Assembly: GCF_021183825.1 (NCBI RefSeq)
Contig: NZ_CP089211.1
Coordinates: forward strand, 2,356,001 to 2,420,000
Direction of reading: 5' to 3'
DNA: 64,000 nt
Source of the DNA: Sinomicrobium kalidii
Lineage (GTDB): Bacteria > Bacteroidota > Bacteroidia > Flavobacteriales > Flavobacteriaceae
The notes under the pieces are model-generated. The model was given only the letters and a program-made list of their open reading frames with translations. It did no database searches and was not told the origin of the DNA. Below, one piece after another: positions 50,128 through 58,960 of this stretch. A program made the translations under genes and the position numbers. The stretch's first letter is position 1. Each line of letters opens with the position of its first letter.

Positions 50128-51329
50128 TGCTCCGTTTTTAGGGTTAACAGTATGGAAAAAGCCGAACCGGAAGATGCGGAACCGTATTCGAGTATGGAAA
50201 CGCTTTCTGTCCATTTACAGGTTTCCAGGGCTTCTACCCATTCGGAGAAAAGCCGGCTGTCTGCAGACTCCCCGGAAACCATGATCCGGTCTTCTTCCAA
50301 AAGGATTTCCTGCCCTTCCTTGATCTGTTTTTGCAGCGGTTGATACAGGATTTCCCCGAGTAAAATGGAAGGGGGCAGTTTGGCTACGATACGATCGGTA
50401 TAAAAGGAACTCCGGGAACCTGAAGTAGCCCGTATGTCGTTAATGATATTTTCTTTCCGGGCTACTTCTTCTTTGAGCTCCATAAAATTTTGTTTGTTGA
50501 GGCGGTTGACCTCCGAGGCTTGTTTCAGATCTTCGGTTTTTCCGAAATAATAATTAAATACCATAAAGTTCACCAGCAGCAAAACAAGCAAAAAGGCGAG
50601 CCCTCCTCTTACAAAAAGCCGGAAGAAACGCTTGTGATAAAATGCGTTGCGAAAAGAAGCATTTTTAGCCTCAAAGTTGGATGTGGCAGCGTTACTCCCG
50701 GTTATCTGCCCTAAAACCCCGGAGAATCCCGGAAGATGAATTCCCGGGATATCCAGGTCGTTGATGACATATGTTTTTTCCGGAAGGTTTTCTTCTTTAC
50801 GGATATTTTCCAGGCTGTGGTCCCGGAATGAGATCACAGCGTTGGAAATCGCCATTTCCCCGTCTTCGGCAAAGCCGGAAAGGAGGTGCATTTGTAAGGC
50901 CCCGAGGGAAAACCCGGAAAGGTTTATTTTCTGGCTCGTAAGCTCCGAAAGCACATTATCTACATATGCTTTACGGCATATCGCGATAAAAATATGTGTT
51001 CCCGACCTGACCACTTCATAATAAAAGTCCTCCATTTTAAGATTGGGAAAAGCCTTGTTTACCATAGCGGTTTCATCCCCTTCCTCTGCTTTTTGTACCC
51101 TGGTAAGGACATGGCCGGTATTGATAATCAGAAAAACACTGCTGTACCCGGGAATTTTTTCCGTTAAAGCGTCCGGTGAGTCCAGCACCAGGTTTTCCGG
51201 AATACGGATTTCATCTTTATGCCTTCGGACAGAGGTAAGCAGCCACTTTGTTTTTCCGGAAACTTCCGTAAGCTCCAGGCCGTGGAAATTATGCCCTTCT
51301 TTAAGGTATGTGCCGATGTTTCTGATCAT
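50124..51329 (-). CDS. GspL/PilM-PilN-like assembly platform protein
   Basis: This 401-residue protein has an N-terminal cytoplasmic actin-like (PilM-type) region (about 1-225, SSVFLIINTGHVLTRVQKAE, IFIAICRKAYVDNVL). One TM helix follows (LAFLLVLLLVNFMVFNYYFG, about 242-261), then a coiled coil and a PilN-like ferredoxin domain (SILLGEILYQPLQKQIKEGQ, LFSEWVEALETCKWTESVSI). It thus unites PilM and PilN as GspL does. It couples the ATPase to the periplasmic parts. The gene is 3 bp downstream of the secretin gene and 4 bp overlapped by the PilO-like gene. Confidence 0.75.
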   Translation of the reverse strand: MIRNIGTYLKEGHNFHGLELTEVSGKTKWLLTSVRRHKDEIRIPENLVLDSPDALTEKIPGYSSVFLIINTGHVLTRVQKAEEGDETAMVNKAFPNLKMEDFYYEVVRSGTHIFIAICRKAYVDNVLSELTSQKINLSGFSLGALQMHLLSGFAEDGEMAISNAVISFRDHSLENIRKEENLPEKTYVINDLDIPGIHLPGFSGVLGQITGSNAATSNFEAKNASFRNAFYHKRFFRLFVRGGLAFLLVLLLVNFMVFNYYFGKTEDLKQASEVNRLNKQNFMELKEEVARKENIINDIRATSGSRSSFYTDRIVAKLPPSILLGEILYQPLQKQIKEGQEILLEEDRIMVSGESADSRLFSEWVEALETCKWTESVSILEYGSASSGSAFSILLTLKTEQ

Positions 51330-51332
51330 ATT

Positions 51333-53555
51333 TTAATAGATGACCGTAGGTTTGATCAAAACCGTCAGTTTCCTTTTGGAATCTTCCCGTTTCCTGCTGC
51401 TGAACAGCCATTTGATAATAGGTATCCTGGATAAAAGAGGAACCCCGCTGCCCGTATCGTTCTTTGTTTTTTCTTCCAGTCCGCCCAAAACTACAAGATC
51501 CTGGTCCTGTACCCGGATAATGGAACTGAATTCTCTTGAAGTCAGCCCCGGAGGAGCATCCTCTTCAATGCGCTCACCGCTGAAATCGGACTGGATGACA
51601 TTGATGTCCAGGGTGATCTGCCCGTCTCCCGAAACCAACGGCTTAATGCTCACGGCCAGTTCGGCGTCTATAGGCATGTAATTCCGGATTTCCGAAGACT
51701 GAGGGATTTGCGAACCGTAGTAGTTTTGATTGGTTACCACGTAATATGTAGTTTCACCGATGGATAAACGTGCCCTGTGCCCGTTTAATGTGGATAGCTT
51801 GGGGGTAGACCGGATTTTTACATTGCCGTTGGCTTCCATGGCCTTGATCGTAGCAAAAAATTCAGGGACTACCTTACCGATATTGAGCGAACCGAAACCG
51901 TCGAATCCACCGATCACCCGGTTTACGGTTTCCGCTCCCAGGGTAATGTCCGTATCGGGAAAAATCCCGCCTTGGGTTTTGACAGGTTCTTCTCCTATCC
52001 CCCAGCTGATACCGGTTTCCACGGTGGCCGACCTGCTGACTTCTAACAGCATAACTTCAATAAGAATTACCGGTACGGGTTTATCTATCCGTTTTATAAA
52101 AGATTTAAAACGGTTGATGTTTGCCGCCGGGCCGCTGACCAGGAAACTGTTAAGCTCAAAGTCGATTCTAATGTCAAGATCGGCTGTGATCTCATCGGGC
52201 AGAATGCTGACCAGAGCTTCTGCTTTGCTGTCGTGCGAACTGAAATTCTCGGAAGAAGTATTCAAAGAAGAAGAACGGTTGTAGCTGTTATTCCGGTTAT
52301 TCAGGGAGGAAGAATTATTTCCGTAGAGATTTTGATTTTGTCCCAGGTAATTCACCCCTCCGGGAACAGTTCTGCCGGAGGTCCTTCCCGAACTGGCATT
52401 TCCCGAAGGGTCACCGAGCAGTTCCACGGACCGGTGCATTAGCTGAATGATCTCCATCTTCCGGACACTGAGCTGGTTGGCCTTCCCGAAAAAGTAAATA
52501 TGATCTTCCTTTTTATAGGTAAAGTGCCCCCCGGAAGAGGATGGAGGTTGTGAAGGAATGTTGTTGTTATTGTTGGAATTTCTACCGGAATTTCCGTTTG
52601 CGGCAACCGTCTGACCATTCTCGAATATCTTTTCCAGGAGTTCGTCAAAAGAGATCTGTTTGGCTTTGAATGTTACGTTGCCCGCATTTTCCAGGGGAGA
52701 AGCGGTATAGATATCCAGTTTCAGATCATAACCGATCTCATTGATGATATTGGCAATGGGCGTATTGTTAAAATCCACTTTTAACATCATGGAAGTGGTG
52801 TCCAGTATTTCATAATAAAAATTTGCTCCCCTGGGGGCTCGCATGGGCCTGTTTTGCGGAGGAGGGACATTACCGGCCATATCCCCGTCGGGACCCTGTC
52901 GGGGATACCTCCTGTCAAAAAGGTAAAAACCGTCGCGCGATTTGGAGTACACCAGGTTGTTCGTGGTAGCCAGGTTTTCCATGGCCTTGTCAAATTCAAC
53001 ATCTTTCAGGTACATTCTGAGCGGAGTGTTTTCCAGTTCAGAACTGTAGAGCAGGTTGTGTCCGGATACGTCGATAATTTTCCGGAACACTTTGCCAAGG
53101 GGATCATTATCCAGGTCCATCGAGATGAGGTCATCCGCCGGGTTGTAGTCTACGTGAATTTCATTTTCTACGGGAGGTTCTTCGGGAGGAATGTATTTGT
53201 GAATGGACAGAATATTTCCTGTGAAGTCAATATCCAGTTCGTATTCCTTGCAGAGGAAGACTAAGAGATCGGCTACCGTAACATCCGAGAAATTGTTTAC
53301 TATGGTGATGTTCTGCAATTCGGGAGATACGTTGATGTTGACTTTGTGCACCCTGGATACGGCCATAAGGAATCCGGACAGTGACACATTGTTGACATTG
53401 ATATCTGTTTTAAAATTCTCGGTGAGTCCCGGACTGTCTACAGACAGTGCTTCCAGATGGTTACGGATACTCGCTATTCGCCCGGCGTCTTTATCCTGGG
53501 CGGTAAGCGAAATCCCGATACATAAAAATAAAAGCAGTGTAATTTTTTTTACCAT
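51333..53555 (-). CDS. Type II/IV secretin (GspD/PilQ family)
   Basis: This 740-residue secretin has a signal peptide ending LTAQDK. STN/N0-like and N-type domains occupy about 45-380 (VNINVSPELQNITIVNNFSD, VDFNNTPIANIINEIGYDLK). A Ser/Asn-rich linker is at about 330-350 and 393-455. The secretin ring domain (about 495-740) includes VPVILIEVMLLEVSRSATVE, IRSTPKLSTLNGHRARLSIG and the hallmark VPLLSRIPIIKWLFSSRK, closing in LTVLIKPTVIY. It forms the outer membrane pore. It lies between GspE and GspL genes on the same strand. The two low-complexity linkers are unusually long. Confidence 0.9.
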   Translation of the reverse strand: MVKKITLLLFLCIGISLTAQDKDAGRIASIRNHLEALSVDSPGLTENFKTDINVNNVSLSGFLMAVSRVHKVNINVSPELQNITIVNNFSDVTVADLLVFLCKEYELDIDFTGNILSIHKYIPPEEPPVENEIHVDYNPADDLISMDLDNDPLGKVFRKIIDVSGHNLLYSSELENTPLRMYLKDVEFDKAMENLATTNNLVYSKSRDGFYLFDRRYPRQGPDGDMAGNVPPPQNRPMRAPRGANFYYEILDTTSMMLKVDFNNTPIANIINEIGYDLKLDIYTASPLENAGNVTFKAKQISFDELLEKIFENGQTVAANGNSGRNSNNNNNIPSQPPSSSGGHFTYKKEDHIYFFGKANQLSVRKMEIIQLMHRSVELLGDPSGNASSGRTSGRTVPGGVNYLGQNQNLYGNNSSSLNNRNNSYNRSSSLNTSSENFSSHDSKAEALVSILPDEITADLDIRIDFELNSFLVSGPAANINRFKSFIKRIDKPVPVILIEVMLLEVSRSATVETGISWGIGEEPVKTQGGIFPDTDITLGAETVNRVIGGFDGFGSLNIGKVVPEFFATIKAMEANGNVKIRSTPKLSTLNGHRARLSIGETTYYVVTNQNYYGSQIPQSSEIRNYMPIDAELAVSIKPLVSGDGQITLDINVIQSDFSGERIEEDAPPGLTSREFSSIIRVQDQDLVVLGGLEEKTKNDTGSGVPLLSRIPIIKWLFSSRKREDSKRKLTVLIKPTVIY

Positions 53556-53566
53556 AAAATATCATG

Positions 53567-54979
53567 TCAGTCCATAAGCAATGCATATACTTCTTCGACA
53601 GAGGTTGTTCCGTTCTGTACGAGTTGTACGGCATTGTTCTTTAAGGTGTTAATATTATTTTCCCTGAGGTAGGTTTCAATATCCAGTGTATTGTTTTTGA
53701 TATGTTCGGCAAGAGCAGCCGTTACGGGAATAATCTCGTAAATAGCTTTTCTCCCGCTATACCCGGTATGGTAACAGGCATTGCATCCGACGGCTTTGAA
53801 ATGTGTTTTTAACGTATCCGGTACCCGGAAGTTTTCCGGGAATATACTTTTGTCTACAACGGTCTCCGTTTTACAATGATCGCACAATTTACGCACCAGG
53901 CGCTGGGCAACACTGACATTCAGCGTACTGGCGATCAAAAAGGAAGGCACCCCCATATCCACCAGCCGCGAAACCGTTGCCCAGGCGGAATTGGTGTGTA
54001 TGGTAGAAAGGACCAGATGGCCGGTTAACGCTGCCCGTATGGCCATATTGGCGGTTTTTACATCCCGTATTTCCCCTACCATGATTACATCGGGATCCTG
54101 CCGGAGAAAGGTTCGCATGGCCGAGGCAAAGTCAAGCCCTATTTTTTCTTTCAGTTGTACCTGGTTTACGCCTTCCAAAGTATACTCTATAGGATCTTCG
54201 ATAGTGAGAATATTGGTTTTGGAATCGTTAATAAGTTTCAGCGTAGCGTACAGGGTAGTGGTTTTTCCCGAGCCCGTGGGTCCGGATATGAGGATGATAC
54301 CATTGGGCTTTTTAATATTTTCCGTAAATATTTTTAATTCCCGCTCCGTGAATCCCAGCTCGCCCAGATCAAACCTGCTGGCATCTTTGCTGAGAATTCT
54401 AAGTACAATTTTTTCCCCGTGAAGCGTGGGCAGGGAAGATACCCGTATGTCAAATTCATCCGTGTCCGAACTCATCGTGATCCGACCGTCCTGAGGCAAT
54501 CTTTTTTCACTGATGTCGAGATTGGCCCGGATCTTTATTTTGTTGATGATTACGGGGTATTCCTTTATGGGAATGTGAAATTGTTCTATGAGTTTGCCGT
54601 CGAGGCGGTAGCGGACCCTGCAACTTTCTTCATACGGTTCGAAGTGGATATCACTGCTTCCGATCTCCTTGGCCGTAATGAGTATTTTTTCGAGAAAATC
54701 GGGGGTGTAATGCAGGCTTCCCCCGGTTTTTTGCTGTGTCTTTCTGTAATTGGCCGTAAGGTACCTGTCTATCTGTTCGGCTGTTTCTTCCCGGAGTTCT
54801 ACCTTGCAGCCGAGGATAACTTCCAGTTCCTCTCTAAGCCGGGATATATCAACTTCATCCGTTTTAAAGGCAATATGCCCGTTTTGCCTTTCCACAGGGA
54901 CAATGCGGTAGTGAAAAGCCTGTTCGGCACTGATGAGTTGTTGTAACCCGGTTTCTATGTGATATGTTTTTATATCCAT
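53567..54979 (-). CDS. GspE/PilB-family secretion ATPase
   Basis: I use the ATG at 54979 (MDIKTYHIETGL); the 16 residues upstream to 55027 overlap the peptidase gene. The product has 470 residues: an N1/MshEN-like region (about 20-90), then SSDIHFEPYEESCRVRYRLD, the Walker A GPTGSGKTTTLYATL (about 240-254), the Asp box DPIEYTLEGVNQVQ, the Walker B DPDVIMVGEIRD, a His box HLVLSTIHTNSAWATVSRL and the four-cysteine zinc motif CDHC...CNAC. All catalytic elements are present. It powers pilin assembly in a T2SS or type IV pilus. Confidence 0.95.
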   Translation of the reverse strand: MDIKTYHIETGLQQLISAEQAFHYRIVPVERQNGHIAFKTDEVDISRLREELEVILGCKVELREETAEQIDRYLTANYRKTQQKTGGSLHYTPDFLEKILITAKEIGSSDIHFEPYEESCRVRYRLDGKLIEQFHIPIKEYPVIINKIKIRANLDISEKRLPQDGRITMSSDTDEFDIRVSSLPTLHGEKIVLRILSKDASRFDLGELGFTERELKIFTENIKKPNGIILISGPTGSGKTTTLYATLKLINDSKTNILTIEDPIEYTLEGVNQVQLKEKIGLDFASAMRTFLRQDPDVIMVGEIRDVKTANMAIRAALTGHLVLSTIHTNSAWATVSRLVDMGVPSFLIASTLNVSVAQRLVRKLCDHCKTETVVDKSIFPENFRVPDTLKTHFKAVGCNACYHTGYSGRKAIYEIIPVTAALAEHIKNNTLDIETYLRENNINTLKNNAVQLVQNGTTSVEEVYALLMD

Positions 54980-54983
54980 AAGT

Positions 54984-55523
54984 TCACACCAAATATAGAG
55001 AAGGGAAATTACAAAAAACAGAGACACTGAAAACTAATGCAAAAAAAAGGGACATATAGCCGGCCAGGGGGACGGTTTTCTGCAAATGTTTATTTGCGTT
55101 CACTCGCTCATCCGCCGGTGTATACATCCTGACAGGGACCTGTGCCTTTTGTTTAAAGAAGAGATGTAATACCAGGGAGAATAAAACCGAAAATACAAAC
55201 AAAATGGCAAATGTAACGGTGGGAAACCCCAGGCTTACGGCGATAAAAAACCATAGATCCCCCATGCCAAAGCTGGTATTAAGAAAGCGTTTTTTTAGCT
55301 TAATGGTTGTATACAAGTAAAGTACAAGTAAAATGATAGCAACAAATGCCATGTTAATCCCGCAGGATATTAAAAATACATACCGGTCCGTATGCAGGAA
55401 GTGCAATGTACCGAACAGCAATGCCGCTGCCGGGAATAAAAACACGGAAACCATCCGCGACCTGTAATCCTGGTAAAAGATAACGGCAAGAGTGACAACA
55501 AGAAATATTTTGATAAAAAGCAT
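54984..55523 (-). CDS. Prepilin peptidase (A24-type), short form
   Basis: This 179-residue polytopic protein has the two catalytic aspartates of A24 peptidases: FYQDYRSRMV (Asp about 19) and the GMGD motif in FGMGDLWFFI (Asp about 89). About five hydrophobic helices are seen. It lacks the N-terminal methylase domain with its cysteines, so it is of the short FppA/TadV-like type. Stop is 5 bp before the GspE start, so the two are co-transcribed. It would process the pseudopilin encoded just upstream. Confidence 0.8.
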   Translation of the reverse strand: MLFIKIFLVVTLAVIFYQDYRSRMVSVFLFPAAALLFGTLHFLHTDRYVFLISCGINMAFVAIILLVLYLYTTIKLKKRFLNTSFGMGDLWFFIAVSLGFPTVTFAILFVFSVLFSLVLHLFFKQKAQVPVRMYTPADERVNANKHLQKTVPLAGYMSLFFALVFSVSVFCNFPSLYLV

Positions 55524-55681
55524 TGTAAATATACTTTAAACGGAACGTAGTTCCGCATACATCTTTTTGGTCAGGAGATCCCTTTTTTCAAAGCCCCGGA
55601 AAGGGGGAAGTAGTGGCTTTGAAAATGAAATTCATGGATATACCTGCTGTATATAATTGTTTTTCAGTTTAATCCTGAAAC

Positions 55682-56095
55682 CTAATCTTTGACGGTTTGT
55701 TTCGGGACACCGTTCTCATCGATCTCCCAAACATTAAAAACCCCGTTGCCGTTAAAATCCGTTACCGCTTCGGCCCTGGCTTTAAAGGCGGAGTTCGTGG
55801 CTTCTATGATCTCGTATTTGTAATTGGCAGTGCCATTGTTATTGACTGTTTTCGGCGGCTCAAAATCCAGTTCGTTAAAATCGGTGGTGAATTTGGAGTA
55901 CATGTACCTGTAGGTGGTTTGCGCATTGTAGAGGGCTTTCAGCTGGGTTTGCGCTTCCACACTTTTGGCCTTGGTAATGAGTGGCATCAGGTTGGGCAGG
56001 GCTATAAGCAATAAAATACCGATAATAGCCAGAACGATCAGCATTTCCTGGAGATTAAAAGCAGGGATTTTTTTGGTTAGCCTGGATGTATGCAT
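55682..56095 (-). CDS. Type II secretion pseudopilin (GspG-like)
   Basis: This 137-residue protein has a leader of about 13 residues and a class III signal: basic KK, A at -1, then FNLQEMLIVLAIIGILLLIA with Phe+1 and Glu+5 as needed for N-methylation and assembly. The globular part (about 45-137) includes YNAQTTYRYMYSKFTTDFNE and ends with a GspG-type calcium-loop-like stretch DFNGNGVFNVWEIDENG. It is the only pilin gene in the cluster and the first gene of the operon, 159 bp upstream of the prepilin peptidase. Without other minor pilins it is a reduced system. Confidence 0.85.
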   Translation of the reverse strand: MHTSRLTKKIPAFNLQEMLIVLAIIGILLLIALPNLMPLITKAKSVEAQTQLKALYNAQTTYRYMYSKFTTDFNELDFEPPKTVNNNGTANYKYEIIEATNSAFKARAEAVTDFNGNGVFNVWEIDENGVPKQTVKD

Positions 56096-56884
56096 AACAA
56101 CAAAAGTGTTTTGGGATAAAAATACTAAAATTTCGACAGCACTTCAGAGAGAAGGGGAAAAAATAAAAAAACAGTAGTCCGGATTTATAAATAGCACGTG
56201 TTTTTTGATGGGGTACAATAGCCTTCCCGGGATTCGGAAAAACTTTGAGGATGATGTAATTTTTAGTTTGATAAGGATTTGATATTAAGTGATTTATATT
56301 TTTATTGATGTAGTTTTTGTGCCCTGAATTCCTGCCTGAGATTTATAAATGGCAGGTATGGTTTTTTGCTATTGCTATTTTTTTACGCTATTATTGTGTG
56401 TAAAACATTCAGATAAAATCATAATTAGTTAACAAAAGAGTAATATGTTTTGGTTTTATTTGATGAAGTATTAGTGTTGAATTGACCAGACCAAAAATTT
56501 TTATGGAGTAATTTTACCTCTTTCCCCCTGAACCTGTAAAATTCGATTTGCTCCGATTTGGTATTAAAAAACTGCTTCTCCGGAACCTCCGGGAGATACA
56601 GGGCATAGTATTGTCATAATTTAAACATTTATTGAGTTATACGTATAGTTTCTATATAGTTCTTTGTGCAACGCTGTGCAACCTTTGTGAGTCTCTGTGG
56701 TTAAAACAAATGCTGCTGTTGATAAACCACTAAGTACACGAAGTAGGTCACAAAGTACGCAGAGAAGGGCCCTTTTTAAAAGATTCATATGTTTTTAAAT
56801 GGTCAATAACTTCAATGGACTGTTTATCAGTTGAATAAAAATAGAATTTATGTGTATAACTCAAAACATTTAAAATCAGCGCGG
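56096..56884 (+). promoter_or_regulatory. Divergent control region and cassette leader 3
   Basis: About 790 AT-rich bp separate the pseudopilin from the first fibre gene of cassette 3. The hairpin CCTGCC/GGCAGG with an ATTTATAAAT loop (56331-56356) and an ACCTCTTTCCCCCTGAACC block (about 56515) echo leaders 1 and 2, but the middle is diverged. A second hairpin (56661-56766) with arms CTTTGTGAGTCTCTGTGG and AACCACTAAGTACACGAAGT-type sequences is a common flavobacterial intergenic repeat. It carries the promoters for both directions. Confidence 0.45.
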
Positions 56885-57874
56885 ATGAATAAAATTACGC
56901 TGCTACTGCTTTTTTCTGCAGTACTGTCATTACAGGCCCAGGAGATCACCACCAACCGGAACCCCGTGGGCCTTGAACACAATATATTGTTTAATGCGCA
57001 GGATCGTTATACGGTGACACAGACCGGGAGTGCATCCTTAACGCTTAATACGTTGTTTGACGGGAAATTTGCCCCGTCCTATACAAAAACCAGCCCTCAA
57101 ACCTCGGATCCGACGGTTATTCTTATTGAAGGGTTACCTCCGAGACATACACAGACCGGGGCCTGGATAGGATGGTCTACACGTCACTGGGCAGCCAGCC
57201 GGTTTAGGATTGAGGGGTATGACACTTACAATTCGGCCAATACCTGGCGGGTCATCGCCGATTATTCCGATACCGATTACTCCAGGTCTGATTTTTATGT
57301 AAAGATCCCTGTTGGCGGACGTTATACCAAACTTCGGTTCACCTTTTATACGGGTACGGGGACAAACGGCAGACTGGGCGTTTCCGAATTATTTTTTATT
57401 CACCCGGAATTTGTAGCTCCTTATGAAGGGCTTTATCAAGGAGTTTCGGTCAATTCCTGGCAAACGGGTAGTGATAAGCTGTATTACGAACAGGGAAATG
57501 TGGGTATAGGCACTGCGAATCCTGATAGCCGGCTTGCCGTAAACGGGGTGATCCACAGTAAAGAGGTCAAGGTGGACCTTGACGGCTGGAGCGATTTTGT
57601 TTTTGAAGAAGGATATGACCTGCCTACTTTGGAAGAAGTAGAACAACATATCAAGGAAAAAGGGCATTTGAAGGATATCCCCGGTGCGGAAGAAGTAAGG
57701 AAAAACGGAATCCGCCTGGGGGATATGGACGCCAGGTTGCTACGGAAAATAGAGGAACTGACTTTATATGCCATACAACTGAAAAAGGAAAATGTACAGT
57801 TGAGGGAAGAAAACACACGGCAACAGCAAATGTTGGACACCATACTGGAAAAACTCGATATCGAAATCAAATAA
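56885..57874 (+). CDS. Fibre-like exported protein with discoidin-like head, type 1 tail
   Basis: The ATG at 56885 starts the signal peptide (MNKITLLLLFSAVLSLQAQ); upstream codons are discarded. 329 residues. The head (about 20-195) resembles an F5/8-type (discoidin) carbohydrate-binding domain: LNTLFDGKFAPSYTKTSPQT, GAWIGWSTRHWAASRFRIEG, YTKLRFTFYTGTGTNGRLGV, SELFF. One motif VGIGTANPDSRLAVNG leads to KVDLDGWSDFVFEEGYDLPT and a coiled coil. A glycan-binding head on a fibre supports a receptor-binding role in contact with target cells. Confidence 0.75.
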   Translation: MNKITLLLLFSAVLSLQAQEITTNRNPVGLEHNILFNAQDRYTVTQTGSASLTLNTLFDGKFAPSYTKTSPQTSDPTVILIEGLPPRHTQTGAWIGWSTRHWAASRFRIEGYDTYNSANTWRVIADYSDTDYSRSDFYVKIPVGGRYTKLRFTFYTGTGTNGRLGVSELFFIHPEFVAPYEGLYQGVSVNSWQTGSDKLYYEQGNVGIGTANPDSRLAVNGVIHSKEVKVDLDGWSDFVFEEGYDLPTLEEVEQHIKEKGHLKDIPGAEEVRKNGIRLGDMDARLLRKIEELTLYAIQLKKENVQLREENTRQQQMLDTILEKLDIEIK

Positions 57875-57895
57875 CACCGTTAAATACAATTCCAA

Positions 57896-58960
57896 ATGAA
57901 AAAACTTTTACTGCTGTTCTCCGCAATTCCCTTAATCTCATATAGCCAGTCCAATACTTTTCCCGCATCCGGGAATGTGGGGATAGGCATTTCCTCGCCC
58001 TCAGAGAAACTGGAAGTCCTGGGGAACACGAAATTTATCCGGGGATCGGGAGGGCGGAACTATATAAAAATTGACCATGATGCCGGTGGAAATTACATTA
58101 CCAGTGACGACCCGGGGACCAATCAGAAAAGTATGTTTATCCAGGTATCGCCTACAGGTCCGGGAAAAACGGACAGGCACCTTTATTTCCGTACCGGGAA
58201 AACCGCAACGGGAGGATTAATAACCAGGATGATAATAAAAGGTGGCGGAAACGTAGGGATCGGAACAAATAGTCCGGGAGCAAAACTGGACGTAAACGGT
58301 ACTTTCCGGGCCACCTACAATGCCTCGGGAGAAAGGAACATATATATGGAAGCCCCGTCCACCGGGAATCATCGGGGTAACGGGACCCAGAATGCTACAG
58401 GTTTGGTATATCGTATGGACAATCCGGCTTCGGGAGACCCTATTTTCCAGGTCAGGAGCCAGGGGGAGGCCGTTCGTTTTTTTGTGGAACACGACGGCTG
58501 GACCGGGAGTAAGGATAATTCCGCCTGGTTTGGAGGAAGCAAAGGAAATTATTTTAAAGGAAGTGTAGGTATAGGCACAACATCCCCCGATGCCAAGCTG
58601 GCGGTGAACGGCGTGGTACACAGTAAAGAAGTTCGGGTAGACCTGAATGGCTGGAGTGATTTTGTTTTTAAAGAAGATTACAACCTCCCCACTTTAAAGG
58701 AAGTCGAACAGCATATCAGGGAAAAAGGGCATTTAAAAGACATCCCCAATACTGAAGAAGTTAAGGAAAATGGTATTCATTTAGGGGAGATGAATGCTAA
58801 GTTATTACAAAAGATCGAGGAGTTAATATTGTATACAATAGAGCAGGAGAAGAAAATTTCTATCCTAAAAAAACAAGTCACAGAAAATACCGAATTAAAA
58901 AATAAGGTCAATAAGCTTGAAAACCTGGTGCAACAGTTATTAAAAGATAAAATTAAGTAA
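57896..58960 (+). CDS. Fibre-like exported protein, type 1 tail (cassette 3, second)
   Basis: This 354-residue protein has a signal peptide ending ISYSQ and three motifs: VGIGISSPSEKLEVLG, VGIGTNSPGAKLDVNG and VGIGTTSPDAKLAVNG. Between the last two lies a block (about 150-215, MEAPSTGNHRGNGTQNATGL, FQVRSQGEAVRFFVEHDGW) that is shared almost identically at DNA level with the fibre at 62314-63282 (about 58343-58740 against 62703-63100). Type 1 tail and coiled coil to the end. Its stop overlaps the next ATG (TAATG), so translation is coupled to the RHS gene. Confidence 0.8.
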   Translation: MKKLLLLFSAIPLISYSQSNTFPASGNVGIGISSPSEKLEVLGNTKFIRGSGGRNYIKIDHDAGGNYITSDDPGTNQKSMFIQVSPTGPGKTDRHLYFRTGKTATGGLITRMIIKGGGNVGIGTNSPGAKLDVNGTFRATYNASGERNIYMEAPSTGNHRGNGTQNATGLVYRMDNPASGDPIFQVRSQGEAVRFFVEHDGWTGSKDNSAWFGGSKGNYFKGSVGIGTTSPDAKLAVNGVVHSKEVRVDLNGWSDFVFKEDYNLPTLKEVEQHIREKGHLKDIPNTEEVKENGIHLGEMNAKLLQKIEELILYTIEQEKKISILKKQVTENTELKNKVNKLENLVQQLLKDKIK

